64,000 bases of DNA from Emiliania huxleyi CCMP1516 (GCF_000372725.1 NW_005196756.1:467783-531782); one strand, 5' to 3'; positions 29,456-39,738 are shown, counted from the stretch's first letter. Numbers and translations are program-made. The notes: generated by a model not told the origin, from the letters alone.

Positions 29456-31175
29456 ATGGGGCCCCACCGGGCCCATGGACATCCTGAGGACATGGGCATG
29501 CTCGAGGCGGAGCAGCAGATGTGGGTCGCCAACCAAAAGCGTGATCTTCTCGAGCTGCGCCACCGGCAGATCCATGCCCGCGTCGATTTGCTGAACCAGC
29601 TGAACACTCAGGCGATGCTGGTGGCGGGCTCGGCGGTCGCCTCGCTTGGAGGCGAATCGCTGGAGACCATAGACGCCGTTTGGGCCACTGCGACCGTGCT
29701 CGACTTCATCTTTGTCGCTTCGACCGCGGCTACGCTCTGCTTCTCCCTCTGGGTGATCTTCATCTCTTCCAACCTGATTATGCTCTCACAGATGACGGCT
29801 CTCACTGGCCACTCGGCCTACGACGTCAAGACTGCCGACGAGATCCTGGTGTGACTGCCTCAACTCTCTCTCCCCTCTCCTCTCCGCTCCTCGCCACGCC
29901 TCCAGCATGCTCCCTTCCTATCGCCCAGGAGCGGCGAATCAATCAGGTGCGCTCCTTCTACCTGCTCGCTCTCGTGACTCTGCTCGTCAGCGCCCTCTCG
30001 ATGGTCTGGATGAACTGCACGCACTGGAACTCGCTCATCTCGACAGTCATCTTTGCCGTTGTCGTCGTGCACGCCGTGCACACTCTCCGGGAGACGTCGG
30101 CCGAGTTCCAGAGGTCTGTCGCTCTTCGCTGGGCGTCCTATAGGAGTGCCGACCTTTTGAATTGAGGGTGCCCGCTACTAGGTCCACCAGCTTCGATGGC
30201 GGGGACGACACGCACCTGTTGCAGTGCATCAACTCGGCATGGCCCCCGGGCTGCTGCCGCCGCCGCGACGCGCAGCGGGCGCGCTCTGTGCGCTTTCACG
30301 GGAGGAGGGAGAGGGTGGCCAGCGGCCGTTCTCGCGCTGGCCGCCCCGAGGGCAGCAGCGCAGGCCGCCGAGAGGCGTACGGTGGGTGGGTACTGAAGTC
30401 CAAGCCGCACGCGGGACCGCTGCGCAGCAAGGTGCGACCCAGCGCGATCGACCTCTTCCGTGCCGCGATCGCCGCATCCCGCCCCATCGGCCAACCGAGC
30501 GACCGCAGCGCCCGCCACGCCGCCGCAGAGCCGCGAGCAGACGGCGGCGAGGAGCACGCCGCCCGCTCGGCGCACCCGCCGTTCCTGCCGCCCGCCGGCC
30601 CGCTCCACGATCGCTGCTGGCTGGTTTTGCGCGACACGACGCTGGCCTGGTACAACAGCGAGGATGAGCACACCCTGCAAACGCCGCCAAAGGTGTGGGG
30701 AGCTAGGCCCTCTGTAGCCGGACCTCTCGCGATGGGTGCTCCTTCCCGACCTTTCTCATCTCACCTCCGCCATGACTTGCTGCAGGAGGTGGTCTCCCTA
30801 CAGGGCTACATTGTTCGCGAGACCATGGAGCCGGAGCCGTCATGCGGCGCCGCGCTGATCGTGATGCCGCGCTCCGCCCTCGCAGCAGCCACGTCCGCGG
30901 TCACGACCGACCAAGCGGCGGCGCTCGCCCCAAAGTCGTGGTACATGCGTGCAGAGACAGACGAGGAGACGCGGCGATGGTACACGCCTCCCGCCCCCGC
31001 AAAAGGAGCAACCGCCGCACTCTCCCGTCGCTGTCCCGACTCGGCCGCGCGCCCCTTGTTTAGGCGGGATATGCTGAACGTCGCGATCCGGCAGGCCGCG
31101 CGTCCCGCTCTGGGGCAGAGCGGCGCAGATGCACAGCGCGGACCCGGAGGCGTGATTGGCGGGGCGCTTCTCTAG
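29456..31175 (+). CDS. Orai-like four-TM protein, possibly spliced to a PH domain
   Basis: Exon 1, 29456-29848, and exon 2 from 29929 join in frame as DEIL-ERRINQVRSF. The protein has four hydrophobic segments: LLNQLNTQAMLVAGSAVASL, FIFVASTAATLCFSLWVIF, a third after VRSFYLLALVTLLVSAL, and LISTVIFAVVVVHAV. The order and the HARVDLLNQLNTQAM entry resemble Orai calcium-channel proteins; this is a moderate-confidence call. Read on, exon 2 ends at 30165 (about 209 residues). Alternatively a 53-base GT-AG intron (30114-30166) joins it in frame to 30167. That adds a PH domain: GGWVLKSKPH, CWLVLRDTTLAWYNS, then after an intron at 30693-30785 EVVSLQGYIVRE and AETDEETRRWY. Which end is used needs RNA evidence. 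Confidence 0.55.
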
Positions 31176-31212
31176 AGAGCCGTGAACTAAAAATGAAACT
31201 CCGAGCTGAAAT

Positions 31213-31328
31213 TCGGCTTGGGTCTTCGCATCATCCGAGTTCTCTCCCGTGTCGTCCTGTCGAGCTCAACTATTGAGTATGCTGTGCCTGTCCAGTAGTA
31301 CCGCTAGACTAAAGCCGTATGTTCGCTG
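31213..31328 (+). repeat. Shared 3'-flank element, copy 2
   Basis: Partner of 28751-28866, in the same orientation relative to the gene before it. Confidence 0.7.
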
Positions 31329-31439
31329 TATGTGATACTCCTCTCGTGTGCCAGGCGTTCACCGTTCTGACTGTTCCGCAGCGATATCCGTATAGCGAGG
31401 GGGAGAGGTGGGGGGAAGCGAAGGGGGTGGGAGGGGTAT

Positions 31440-31740
31440 GGAATGGACGGGGGGTTGGAAGGCGATCGCCTGTGCTCGGCAAAGATGCCAGTCAGGCCGA
31501 CGATGGTCATCGAGTTGAAGACGGCGGCGCGGCGACGATGTCGCCGACGCCCTCGTCCGACTCGGTCACGAGCGGGGCGAATCACCGTGAAGAACTCGGG
31601 CGCCGACGACCCGACCTCCATGAAGGGTGCGCCGGCGACGTCCTCGGGCACCTCTTGAGCACCTCGACGCACCTCATCGATCGCCTCGGCGTACGAGTCG
31701 TCGCAGACGATGGCGATGCCGACGAAGAAGTAGAACCTGC
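31440..31740 (-). pseudogene. NCKX (K+-dependent Na+/Ca2+ exchanger) alpha-1 exon with frameshifts
   Basis: The minus-strand reading GIAIVCDDSY, EVPEDVAGAPFMEVGSSAPE and FNSMTIVGLTGIFAE matches the alpha-1 repeat of SLC24-type exchangers, whose signature is CDD...EDVAGATFMA.GSSAPE. Between GSSAPEFFTVI and FNSMT the correct continuation (LVTESDEGVGDIV) is in another frame, needing one extra base before and one lost base after. So this is either a pseudogene exon or carries two sequencing errors. A C-rich tract and CAG acceptor precede it. No alpha-2 half or other helices were found nearby. Confidence 0.6.
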
Positions 31741-31915
31741 GCGGGAGAAGGGGGGGGGGGGGGGGGAAATGAAGGGGGGGCGGGTCGGCGAGGGCGAGGG
31801 CGGAGGGGCGGAAGCGGCGTGGGCGGCGGAAGGGCGGGTGGAGGCGGGAAGGGCGGGGGTGGGTGGGAGGAGCAAGAGGACAATGCCCCCCTCCGCTTGC
31901 CCCCTCGTCCAGCAA

Positions 31916-32500
31916 AGGTGGGCTCTGCGCCGCGTCAAGAACGAGTGCGCGCGCCGCGCGGAGGGAGGCGCGCTCGCCTTGTTGCCGAAGCTGGCGGTGG
32001 TGGGGGCGTCGGCGGTCGCGGGTCGGCGACGTTGAGCGTCAAGGCGACGATGTCGGGGCAGGAAGGACGGCAAAGCGGTGACGGAGTCGGCGGTGGAGAA
32101 GTCGGAGGTGAGCGACCCGAGGCGCGACCGCCGCACGCAGCGACCAAGAGCGCTGGTCCGCGATGTAGCAGATGTTGTCCGGGGCACGGAGAGCGTCAAG
32201 GGCACGCGCGCGCCAGCCGCCGCCGTTGAGATTCAGTCGCCCGTGGGCTGGGGTCGAGGGTCTTGGGAGCAGCGTGTGCCGCGGCGCCGCGTCGTTCGGT
32301 GTGCGTACCATTTCCCCCACTAGCTTGACGCTCGGAGCGCGACACGCGAGGCCGAGGGTCGCCCCCCCCGCACTTCGGGCGGACCGTAAGCGGCGAGAGC
32401 ATAAAACAAGTAAATGCAGACGAACACGCCGGGTCAGGGACGCGCTGCTCCCCGCGCGGCCCTGCAAACTGCGCATAGAGCTGTCTTGCAAGGATCTTTG
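31916..32500. other. No gene recognised
   Basis: Ser/Arg/Pro-rich open frames on both strands without family likeness. It may hold upstream exons of the NCKX relic, but none was recognised. Confidence 0.4.
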
Positions 32501-32509
32501 CGTTCCAAA

Positions 32510-33940
32510 TCAAGCGGATGCGGGCGTGCCGGGCGGCCACGCCTCGACCTTCTTGGGCAGCAGCTGGTCCAACAGGTCCTCTCCGTGTCCTAGGCAGGCG
32601 TGGCCGCCCTCGCCCCAGGCAAAGACGGCGCTGTCGGCTGTGGTGGCGATGCTGTGGCTGGGTCCAGCCGACAGAGCGACGACGCGCCGGTCAGCAAAGG
32701 CCTCGACCTTCTTGGGCAGCAGCTGGCTCTGCTCGTCGCCGTGGCCCAGCTTGCCGTTGCCTCCCCAGCCCCAGCTCCAGACGGCGCCGTCGGCGGTGAG
32801 GGCGAGGTTGTGCGCGAATCCCGCCGAGACAGCGACGACGCGCTTCCCCGCCAAGGATTCGATCTTCTTTGGCAGCAGCTGGGCCTGCTCGTCGCCGTGG
32901 CCCAATCGGCCGAAGGGACCGTAGCCCCAGCTCCAGACGCCGCCGTCGGCGGTGATGGCGAGGCTGTGGTGCTGTCCAGCCGACACAGCGACGACGCGCT
33001 GGCCAGCAAAGGCCTCGATCTTCTTGGGCAGCAGCTGCTCTTGCTGGTCGCCATGGCCCAACCCGCCTCCACCTCCCCAGCCCCAGCTCCAAACAGCGCC
33101 GTTGGCGGCGAGGGCGAGGCTGTGCATACATCCCGCCAACGCAGCGACGACGCGCTGACCCGCAAAGGCCTCGATCTTCTTGGGCAGCAGCTGGCTTTGC
33201 CTGTCGCCGTGGCCCAACCGGCTGTTGCCTCCATGGCCCCAGCTCCAGACAGCTCCGTCGGCAGTTATTGCGAGGCTGTGCGCGCCTCCAGCCGACACAG
33301 CGACGACGCGCTGGCCAGCCAACGCCTCGATCTTCTTGGGCTCCAGCTGGTCCTGCTCGTCGCCGTGGCCCAACCGGCCAAAGAGTCCACGGCCCCAGCT
33401 CCAGACACTGCCGTCAGCGGCGAGGGCGAGGCTATGCGCGGCGCCTGCCGACACGCTCACGGCGCGCTCACCCAGCGTCGAGGGGAGGCGGGTCGGCGTG
33501 TTGAGCCGCGTCACGCCCTCGCCGTGACCGAGCAGCCCTGGATAGCCTGCCTCACTGCCGCACAACGAGAGCCGCCCCTCGCCGTCGATGAAGAGGCGGT
33601 GCTGCCAGCCTCCCGCAGCCCTCGCTGGCGGGTTGGACTCGCGCAGCAGCGCAGCGAAGCACAGCCACCGCACGGCGCAGCTCTCGCCCTCTGGCTGCGC
33701 CGGCAGCTCGTAGCCGCGCTCTTGCGCCCACAAGCGGATGCCCTCCACCACAAGCAAGGCGTGGAAGAGGAGGGAGACGGCGGCGACGCGAGCGATGTCG
33801 ACGGGGTCGCAGCGAGAGACGACACGCACGAGGAGGTCCGTTGGGAGGTCGAGGAGGCGGGTGGGCGGCGGCGTGTCTGGCGAGGGAGCGGCGGGGGCGG
33901 CGGGGGCGAGGCGGCGCGAGCGCCGCGGCGGGGTGGACAT
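32510..33940 (-). CDS. F-box protein with RCC1 beta-propeller
   Basis: 476 residues in one exon. The N-terminus has an F-box-like segment (LLDLPTDLLVRVVSRCDPVD... to HALLVVEGIRLW, about residues 28-75), the usual Skp1-binding helix set. After a linker come about seven RCC1 repeats (about 130-470). Each reads like SLAITADGAVWSWGHGGNSR then LGHGD, with the conserved W-G and LGHG turns, forming a seven-bladed propeller. By family logic it would be a substrate receptor of an SCF ubiquitin ligase. Start at ATG 33940 is supported by the upstream TTAAATTCTTTTTCTCGCG, whose counterpart precedes the pseudogene copy at 15119. Blades are very similar to each other, indicating recent amplification within the gene. 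The last blade ends at LDQLLPKKVEAWPPG. Confidence 0.9.
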   Translation of the reverse strand: MSTPPRRSRRLAPAAPAAPSPDTPPPTRLLDLPTDLLVRVVSRCDPVDIARVAAVSLLFHALLVVEGIRLWAQERGYELPAQPEGESCAVRWLCFAALLRESNPPARAAGGWQHRLFIDGEGRLSLCGSEAGYPGLLGHGEGVTRLNTPTRLPSTLGERAVSVSAGAAHSLALAADGSVWSWGRGLFGRLGHGDEQDQLEPKKIEALAGQRVVAVSAGGAHSLAITADGAVWSWGHGGNSRLGHGDRQSQLLPKKIEAFAGQRVVAALAGCMHSLALAANGAVWSWGWGGGGGLGHGDQQEQLLPKKIEAFAGQRVVAVSAGQHHSLAITADGGVWSWGYGPFGRLGHGDEQAQLLPKKIESLAGKRVVAVSAGFAHNLALTADGAVWSWGWGGNGKLGHGDEQSQLLPKKVEAFADRRVVALSAGPSHSIATTADSAVFAWGEGGHACLGHGEDLLDQLLPKKVEAWPPGTPASA

Positions 33941-34144
33941 CGCGAGAAAAAGAATTTAAGCAGCGCATCGCGCTCGGCATGGGCGTCACGACCACAAAGC
34001 AGGACTCCGGCACTGGCACCAAGGCGACAACAAAATCTCTAACGGGCTGTTGACTTCAAAAGATTTTTATTCGGAAATAGAAGTCTGGGTCAGTGTCACA
34101 GCAGGTGCGGCGTCCAAAGAAGCAACACCCATAACCGAGACGTT

Positions 34145-34169
34145 TACCTTACCTTACCTTACCTTACCG
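34145..34169. repeat. (CTTAC)n short tandem repeat
   Basis: Four to five copies of a CTTAC pentamer in the 3' flank of the GT29 gene. Confidence 0.9.
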
Positions 34170-34206
34170 CCAGCGTGGCTCTGAGATTGCGCGGCTCCTG
34201 AAGCTT

Positions 34207-35229
34207 TCAGCCTCCGCCAGCCTCACCGCCGGCCGACACTGGCGGTAGGAGCCCCACGTCCCGGAGTGCAGCGTGCTCTTTGTACTGATCGTGCCAGATC
34301 TTCATAGCAGTCCCGTCGGAGTACTGCATATCGTCGGAGTAGCCAAAAAGCTTCACGCGTTGCACGCCGTATACGCTCGCGAATAGCAGCGCTGCTTGCA
34401 TCCCTCGCGACGGGTCTGAGCGACACAATAAGTCGCCGACCGCCCGTGGCGCCGGGCGGCAAAAGGACAATAGCCGACCCCGTGTTGTTTGGTTCTTGAC
34501 CGCAAGCTTCGGCAAACCCTCCCTACTCCTCTCCCACTGGAACTTGTCCCGGTCCCAACACTCGAGACTTAGCAAGACAGTGGCGGGGCGGAAGTTGCGC
34601 CGCCGGCAGCCAACATTATCGCAGGTAACCCAAACATTGGCGCGGTTGGTCAGATTTTTCGTTGCTTGCCCTCCGTTTACGCGGATCACCAGGTCTGCCG
34701 CTGCGATTGCACGCCGCGCTGCCACTGCATCGCCCACGTTGCCACTGGCAATCATTGCCACTTGCCGGGGCTCCCCGGAGAAACCACCCCTGGACATCAG
34801 TTTGGGAAGGGTCAGATTGTCCACGCGTTCGACGCGAGTCCCCGAATAGACATCGTAGCAGGTGAACGTGAGCTGATGCCCCTTGACCCTGTAAACCATA
34901 TCGCGGGCAATCTCCGCTTTGTCAAGCCTGAAATCATGACGCTGCGTGCGCCAAGGCAGACGGGGGGTTAAAGCAGCCAATGGGTTCGTGATCGGCGACA
35001 CCGAGGACCGAAGCCGTAGACGGGGGATTAAAGCAGCCAATGGGTTCGTGATCGGCGACACCGAGGACCCAAGCCGTCTGCCGATGGTGGAGGTGTCGGA
35101 CGAGGGCGACGGAATGAGGGCGACCAGAACCGCCGTGGCCAGGATGAATAATAACACCCGAGCCACCGTCGCCGCCCTCGTTGGGCCTGCAGCATTGGGC
35201 CGGGCGCCGAGAGGAACAGTGTGCGGCAT
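34207..35229 (-). CDS. GT29 sialyltransferase-like Golgi enzyme
   Basis: About 340 residues from MPHTVPLGARPNAAG. This start is preferred over an upstream in-frame Met at 35487 because it places a type II membrane anchor (VARVLLFILATAVLVALIP) near the N-terminus. The catalytic part shows the sialylmotif pattern. The L-motif-like region is VAMIASGNVGDAVAARR with LVIRVNGG; the S-motif-like region is DPSRGMQAALLFASVYGV then KLFGYSD; a late His/Glu motif is WHDQYKEHAALRDVGLL. GT29 enzymes transfer sialic acid or Kdo-like acids from CMP-sugars to glycans in the Golgi; the donor here is unknown. The stem region contains an exact 60-base tandem duplication (34959-35078) giving SSVSPITNPLAAL twice. 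Confidence 0.65.
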   Translation of the reverse strand: MPHTVPLGARPNAAGPTRAATVARVLLFILATAVLVALIPSPSSDTSTIGRRLGSSVSPITNPLAALIPRLRLRSSVSPITNPLAALTPRLPWRTQRHDFRLDKAEIARDMVYRVKGHQLTFTCYDVYSGTRVERVDNLTLPKLMSRGGFSGEPRQVAMIASGNVGDAVAARRAIAAADLVIRVNGGQATKNLTNRANVWVTCDNVGCRRRNFRPATVLLSLECWDRDKFQWERSREGLPKLAVKNQTTRGRLLSFCRPAPRAVGDLLCRSDPSRGMQAALLFASVYGVQRVKLFGYSDDMQYSDGTAMKIWHDQYKEHAALRDVGLLPPVSAGGEAGGG

Positions 35230-35391
35230 TTTGCTGATCCGTGGAGGACAGGGAGGAGTAGAGGCCCCGCCCACCCAGGGTACCCCTCTCGAGGGACCCA
35301 TTGGGTAGCTCTCTCGAGGGCTCGCCGGGGCTCTGCTCCAAGAGACCTCGAGAGTGCGTGCGTGTGCCTCTACTCGCCAGGGTTGGCTGTC

Positions 35392-36470
35392 TGCTACAAG
35401 TCCGCCGACTAAATGATTTTCGACCGACCGCAGGGAAACGCAGGGGCGGCCCCCCCCGACCGAGCTGCGAAACAACGGCGTCCACACCGGCCGCCGCTGT
35501 AGAAAATTTCTTCGGCGCTGCGCGCCGTTGCAGTCGAGCTGTATGTCTGTGTATGTTGCAGCCCAGCTATCTATCGTGCCGCAAAATACATGTGGTTAGA
35601 AAAAATGCCCTCGAAAGCGCCCGCCGGTGTGTGTCCAAAGATGTAGCGCTACAAGTTGGGGACGCATCCGACACACGGGCAGGTTTTTCGCGCTTAGCAG
35701 CTGGCCAACGGTGATGACGCCGTCGCGTCACCGACGGCTCGTGCTTGCGTATGATAGCAACCCCTCGTCCGACGGCAGCGTCCTCGCGTCCGCCACTCCG
35801 CCCGCGCGGCATCATCATTGTCCGCCTACACCACTGCGGCCGCGGCCGCACCCGCGGTGGCAGGGTTTCACACGCGCCCAGGCGCAGGTGCAGCAGCAGC
35901 CAGTGCAGCAGCAGCAGCTAGTGCAGCAGCGCGTGATCACGCTTGCACACGCGATGGGCGGTCGTCATGTGCTGCAGGATGGGTCACTTTGGACGCGTCC
36001 CATCGGAAGGCCCCGCTTCCACCCGGCTCCGAGAAGGCACAGCGAGGCGCGTGCAATCAGTGGAAGCACCATCGGATCAAAAAGAACGCCGATGCTGCCC
36101 TACAGGCTGCGCAGACAGTGCGCTCAGCTATGAGCATCACCTCTGCCGCTTCTCGCCATCCCCTAGGAGCAGCGCGCCCGAAGCAGGTGAGTCACGGCCG
36201 CTAGGTACAGCGAACGCGGCGGGCTAGAAGCGAGAAGGGAACGTCAAGGAGAAATTCAGCAGATTCCAAGATTCAATCTCGTTTGACAAAACCCACACGG
36301 AGGTCGGGTAACTGGGAGTCGGGAGCTCGGGAGTATAAGAAAATCTCCCAAAATTTTCTTCGGCGCTGACGCGCCGACAAAGCTGGTGTCCGACCCCGAC
36401 CGCCGGCCGAAACAGCCGCGTCCAGCCCGACCTGCGGCCGGCCGAAAATCATTTAGTCGGCGGACTTGTA
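35392..36470. other. Inverted-repeat-bounded stretch, no clear gene
   Basis: The words ACAAGTCCGCCGACTAAATG and GATTTTCG near 35396-35425 reappear inverted near 36440-36468. Each end also has a small GC hairpin next to TTCTTCGGCGCTG (35505 and 36356). Between them are Gln/Ala-rich frames (VQQQPVQQQQLVQQR; WKHHRIKKNADAALQAAQ) that I do not recognise. It may be a degenerate foldback element. Confidence 0.4.
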
Positions 36471-36499
36471 TAGCCGCAGCCACTCCAGCTGCTCGGTGT

Positions 36500-37690
36500 G
36501 AACCTTCTAGGCCCGGGGTAGTCTCCCATTCCCAGGGCCTCCAGGGCTCGCACCTCAACCTCTCACAGACCAGCGCACAGCGCCATAGGACGTATTTCCT
36601 TCTCAATAACAAGGCTGTGAACGAGGTATTTTCTTGTCAATAACAAGGCTGTGAAGTGGTTTCGGCGGCACCCTCGACCAAACCTTGCTCAATCAAGGTT
36701 CTTGGGTGCAAAGAGCGCGGCCACAAGTCACAGGGCCCGCTCGTCCATGCGACCGGCAAAGGCTGGGTCAAAGAGCACAAGGCTCAAGGGACAGTACTAC
36801 GACGCGCTCCATGTCAAGAACGGAATCGTCAAAATTTGTCTCGTCGAAAGCCAGGGCGGCATTGCGCCGCCGACCAAGAGAATCATCTTCAACTTCGCCA
36901 AAGAGGTCGGCAGCCCGAGCGCCGTCGACCGCACCGACTACGGCACAGCCTCCGGCAGCGCCCGGGGCTTCGCCCAGCACCACTCGCAACAGCTCTCGCG
37001 CGCCGCCGTCTGTGGCGACGCGCAGAACATCACCAACGCTGCTCGCAACACATGCGTGTCGCGCACTCGTTCATGACCGGTCTCAATGTCCCACCCCCCT
37101 GCGCGCGGGCCTTCTAGGCCCGCGGGTAGTCTCACCCCATCCCCAGGGCCTCCAGGACTCGCACCTCAACCTCACACAGACCAGCGCATAGCGCCATAGG
37201 AGGTACTTTCTTCTCAATAACAAGGCTGTGAACAGAGTTCGTACACCGAGCAGCAGCTCCGCAACTCGAGATCCCTCGAGAGTTCACGCGGAGTCGGCTG
37301 GGGCTATACCAGACAGCAGGTTTGGCGGACTGGCAGCCTTGTCAGAAGAAAACACGTCGTCGCTGTTTGAGGTGCGAGCCCTGGAGGCCCTGGGGATGGG
37401 GGAGACTACCCGCGGGCCTAGAAGGCCCGCGCGCAGGGGGGTGGGACATTGAGACCGGTCATTCATGAATGAGTGCGCGACACGCATGTTGCGAACAGCG
37501 TTGTTGATTCACAGCCTTGTTATTGACAAGAAAATACGTCCTATGGCGCTATGCGCTGGTCTGTGAGAGGTTGAGGTGCGAGCCCTGGAGGCCCTGGGGA
37601 TGGGGTGAGACTACCCGCGGGCCTAGAAGGTTCACAGACCTTGTTATTGAGAAGATAATACGTCCTATGGCGCTTTGTTCACAGACCTTG
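36500..37690. repeat. Cluster of direct and inverted repeat modules
   Basis: A module reading TAGGCCCGCGGGTAGTCTC, CAGGGCCTCCAGG, CTCGCACCTCAACC, ACAGACCAGCGCATAGCGCC, TTCTTCTCAATAACAAGGC occurs at about 36508-36625 and 37110-37234 in direct orientation. It recurs inverted at about 37345-37440 and 37515-37635. The inverted copies extend outward past CCGGTCTCAATGTCCCACC and the GCGACACGCATGTTGCGAAC side (37044-37110 against 37440-37500). The structure resembles nested foldback/MITE-like copies. Confidence 0.8.
36685..37060 (+). pseudogene. Unknown coding fragment trapped between repeats
   Basis: One frame reads LGCKERGHKSQGPLVHATGK; after a one-base shift near 36790 it continues QYYDALHVKNGIVKICLVES and then KRIIFNFAKEVGSPSAVDRT to NITNAARN. 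The composition is clearly protein-like but I do not recognise the family. The frameshift and flanking repeats suggest a captured gene piece or decayed element ORF. Confidence 0.45.
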
Positions 37691-37800
37691 TTATTAGAAG
37701 AAAAGGGAAACCCAATCCCCAGCACTTTGAGTTTCCGGAAATTTCCAGGGAAACCAGAGCCCAGAGGGTGTTTGGTGCTCCATTCTGGCAACTCTGACTG

Positions 37801-37938
37801 AGTCTGACTGAGAGCTAGTCTGGGGCAGAATCTGAGGCAAAATCGAGGAAACCGGCAAAATGCCCGGGAATTTTGCCGGTTTCCTCGATTACGATTTTGC
37901 TTCAGATTTTGCCCCAGCTGACCCAGCTCTCAGACTTG
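37801..37938. repeat. Long imperfect foldback hairpin
   Basis: Arms of about 60 bases: CTGAGAGCTAG, TCTGGGGCAGAATCTGAGGC, AAAATCG, AGGAAACCGGCAAAAT pair with the inverted arm ending CCCCAGCTGACCCAGCTCTCAG, around a short CCCGG centre. A few mismatches and a 6-base bulge are present. It could be a MITE or a small-RNA precursor. Confidence 0.75.
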
Positions 37939-37979
37939 GAGCACTTGGAGACTCTGAGGGAGGGTGTGTAGAGGATGTA

Positions 37980-38160
37980 GAATGTAGAGCGCTGTAGAGC
38001 TGTAGAGCGCTGTAGAGCGCTGTAGAGCTGTAGAGCTCTCAGGTAGAGCTCTACATCCGGCGCGGGACGGACTGCTTCCTGGACACCTCCTAGACACCTC
38101 CTGGACACTTCCTGGACACTTCCTGGACACCTCCTGGACACTTCCTTGACATCTCTCTGA
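37980..38160. repeat. Short tandem arrays (TGTAGAGCGC; CTGGACACYTCC)
   Basis: Five to six units of CTGTAGAGCG-type repeats at about 37985-38036, then about six 12-base CTGGACACYTCC units at about 38087-38150. Confidence 0.9.
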
Positions 38161-38261
38161 CCTCGAGCTGGTCGTCGAATCGCAGGCGCTGCACGCCGCC
38201 CGCCGCCGGCCCACCGCGCAGAGCATGCAGGCCACGAAGCTGCGGCGGCGGCGCGGCTTTA

Positions 38262-38517
38262 TCTCTCCCCATCTCTCCCCATCTCTCCCCATCTCCCCCC
38301 ATCCCATCCCTCCCCATCTCCATCCCTCCCCATCTCCATCCCTCCCCATCCCTCCCCATCCCTCCCCATCCCTCCCCATCCCTCCCCATCCCTCCCCATC
38401 CCTCCCCATCCCTCCCCATCCCTCCCCATCCCTCCCCACCCCTCCCCACCCCTCCCCATCCCTCCCCACCCCTCCCCATCCCTCCCCACCCCTCCCCACC
38501 CCTCCCCACCTCTCCCC
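38262..38517. repeat. Decamer minisatellite CCCATCCCTC
   Basis: About 25 units of a 10-base TCCCCATCCC repeat with A/C variants toward the right end, directly before the next gene. Confidence 0.95.
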
Positions 38518-38537
38518 ATAGGCGAGGGGCACCCCGC

Positions 38538-39738
38538 GTGCGCGTGCCGCCCATCGGCGAGGACGAGTTCCCCGAGCCGCTGCTCGCTCTGCGTGCGACG
38601 CAGCTGAGTAACGCCTACCTGCACCTCTTGCCGATGACGGACGACTTCTCGCCCTTTGCGCCCGGCGAGGACCCCGAGGCGTACGTCCGGACGCACGTCG
38701 GCGACGTGTACCCTCCGCACTCCCCGCCGCACGCGCCGGAGTGGGGAGACAAGCTCTCGGACGAGGCGCTCACGCGCTTCTGTCGGCACGGCATGGGCGC
38801 GCACAGGGTGGAGGCGCTCGAGGAGGGCGGGCGGCGCGTGTTCGCCGTCCGGACGAGCGCGCTCGCCGCGCTGCCAGTGCGGCCGGGCTACGCCAGCTAC
38901 GGCGCGGAGACGTGCGCCGATGTGCGACGCTGCTCAACGCATTACTTCAACGCCGAGTCATCGATCAGTATAGACGCAGACGCGTACTTTGACGACGGCT
39001 GGCGCGTGCTACGCATCGAGCGGTGCGAGCCCGCCGGCAGCGCCGCGGGACGCGTCGGGCCGAGCGGCGCCGCGCGCGGCTTCGAGGCGCGCCAGCTGAC
39101 GACGCGCACCTTCTACCCGGACGGCGACCCCGCGGCGTGGGAGTACGCCAAGTTCTGCGTGCGCTCCTCCGTCTTCACGCTCGTGACGGCGCCGCGACGT
39201 AGCCTAGCCGCGATCCAGCCGAGATCCCCCCGCGCTGCGCGTGCGTGGCAAGGGCGTGGCAAGGGCGTGGCAATGGGAATCAGCTGGTCCAGCGAGTCTT
39301 CAGCCAAGTCGCATCGGGACAAAAACTGTCTCTCTCCGGAGATGTGCAGCATGACGATCCTCGGCGCAAAGGAGTGCATCACTGAGATCGTCGGCACAGA
39401 GCGCAAAGACAGCTACGTCCTTGACAATGGCACGCAGTGGAAGGTGCAGCTTGGCGTGGCATCAGGAGTTGGACGGAAGGTGCAGGCCGATCTGTGCGTT
39501 GGCGAGCAGTGCCAGCGGGCCAGACTGTGCAAGGCGCAACGACGCTCCAGGGCACGTCTTCGCAGACATTCGGCCGAGAGACCGGATTCACAAGCTAGAT
39601 CATTCACAGGCCGTGACGATGATCGTGCGCCTCGTGGGCACGATCGAGGAGCTCCCCCTCCTCCGCTCGGAAAACGTGACCGACGTGAAGAGTGTCTGCG
39701 CAGCTGCGCCTCCCGACTCCCGTGTGATCTGGATCTGA
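38538..39738 (+). CDS. Hypothetical protein, two or more exons
   Basis: The first block from 38538 (MRVPPIGEDEFPEPLLALRA) has good coding character for about 230 residues, including EWGDKLSDEALTRFCRHGMG and FYPDGDPAAWEYAKFCVRSS. An intron probably follows near 39220-39290. Then comes KECITEIVGTERKDSYVLDN, VQADLCVGEQCQ. One base out of frame, NDAPGHVFADIRPRDRIHKL continues to IVRLVGTIEELPLLRSENV and a TGA at 39738. No family is recognised and no signal peptide is seen. The start may be upstream, since the minisatellite abuts the ATG. Confidence 0.5.

Noticed and set aside
38262..38517. CRISPR-like array
   Set aside because: The decamer units have no spacers; it is a minisatellite in eukaryotic DNA.
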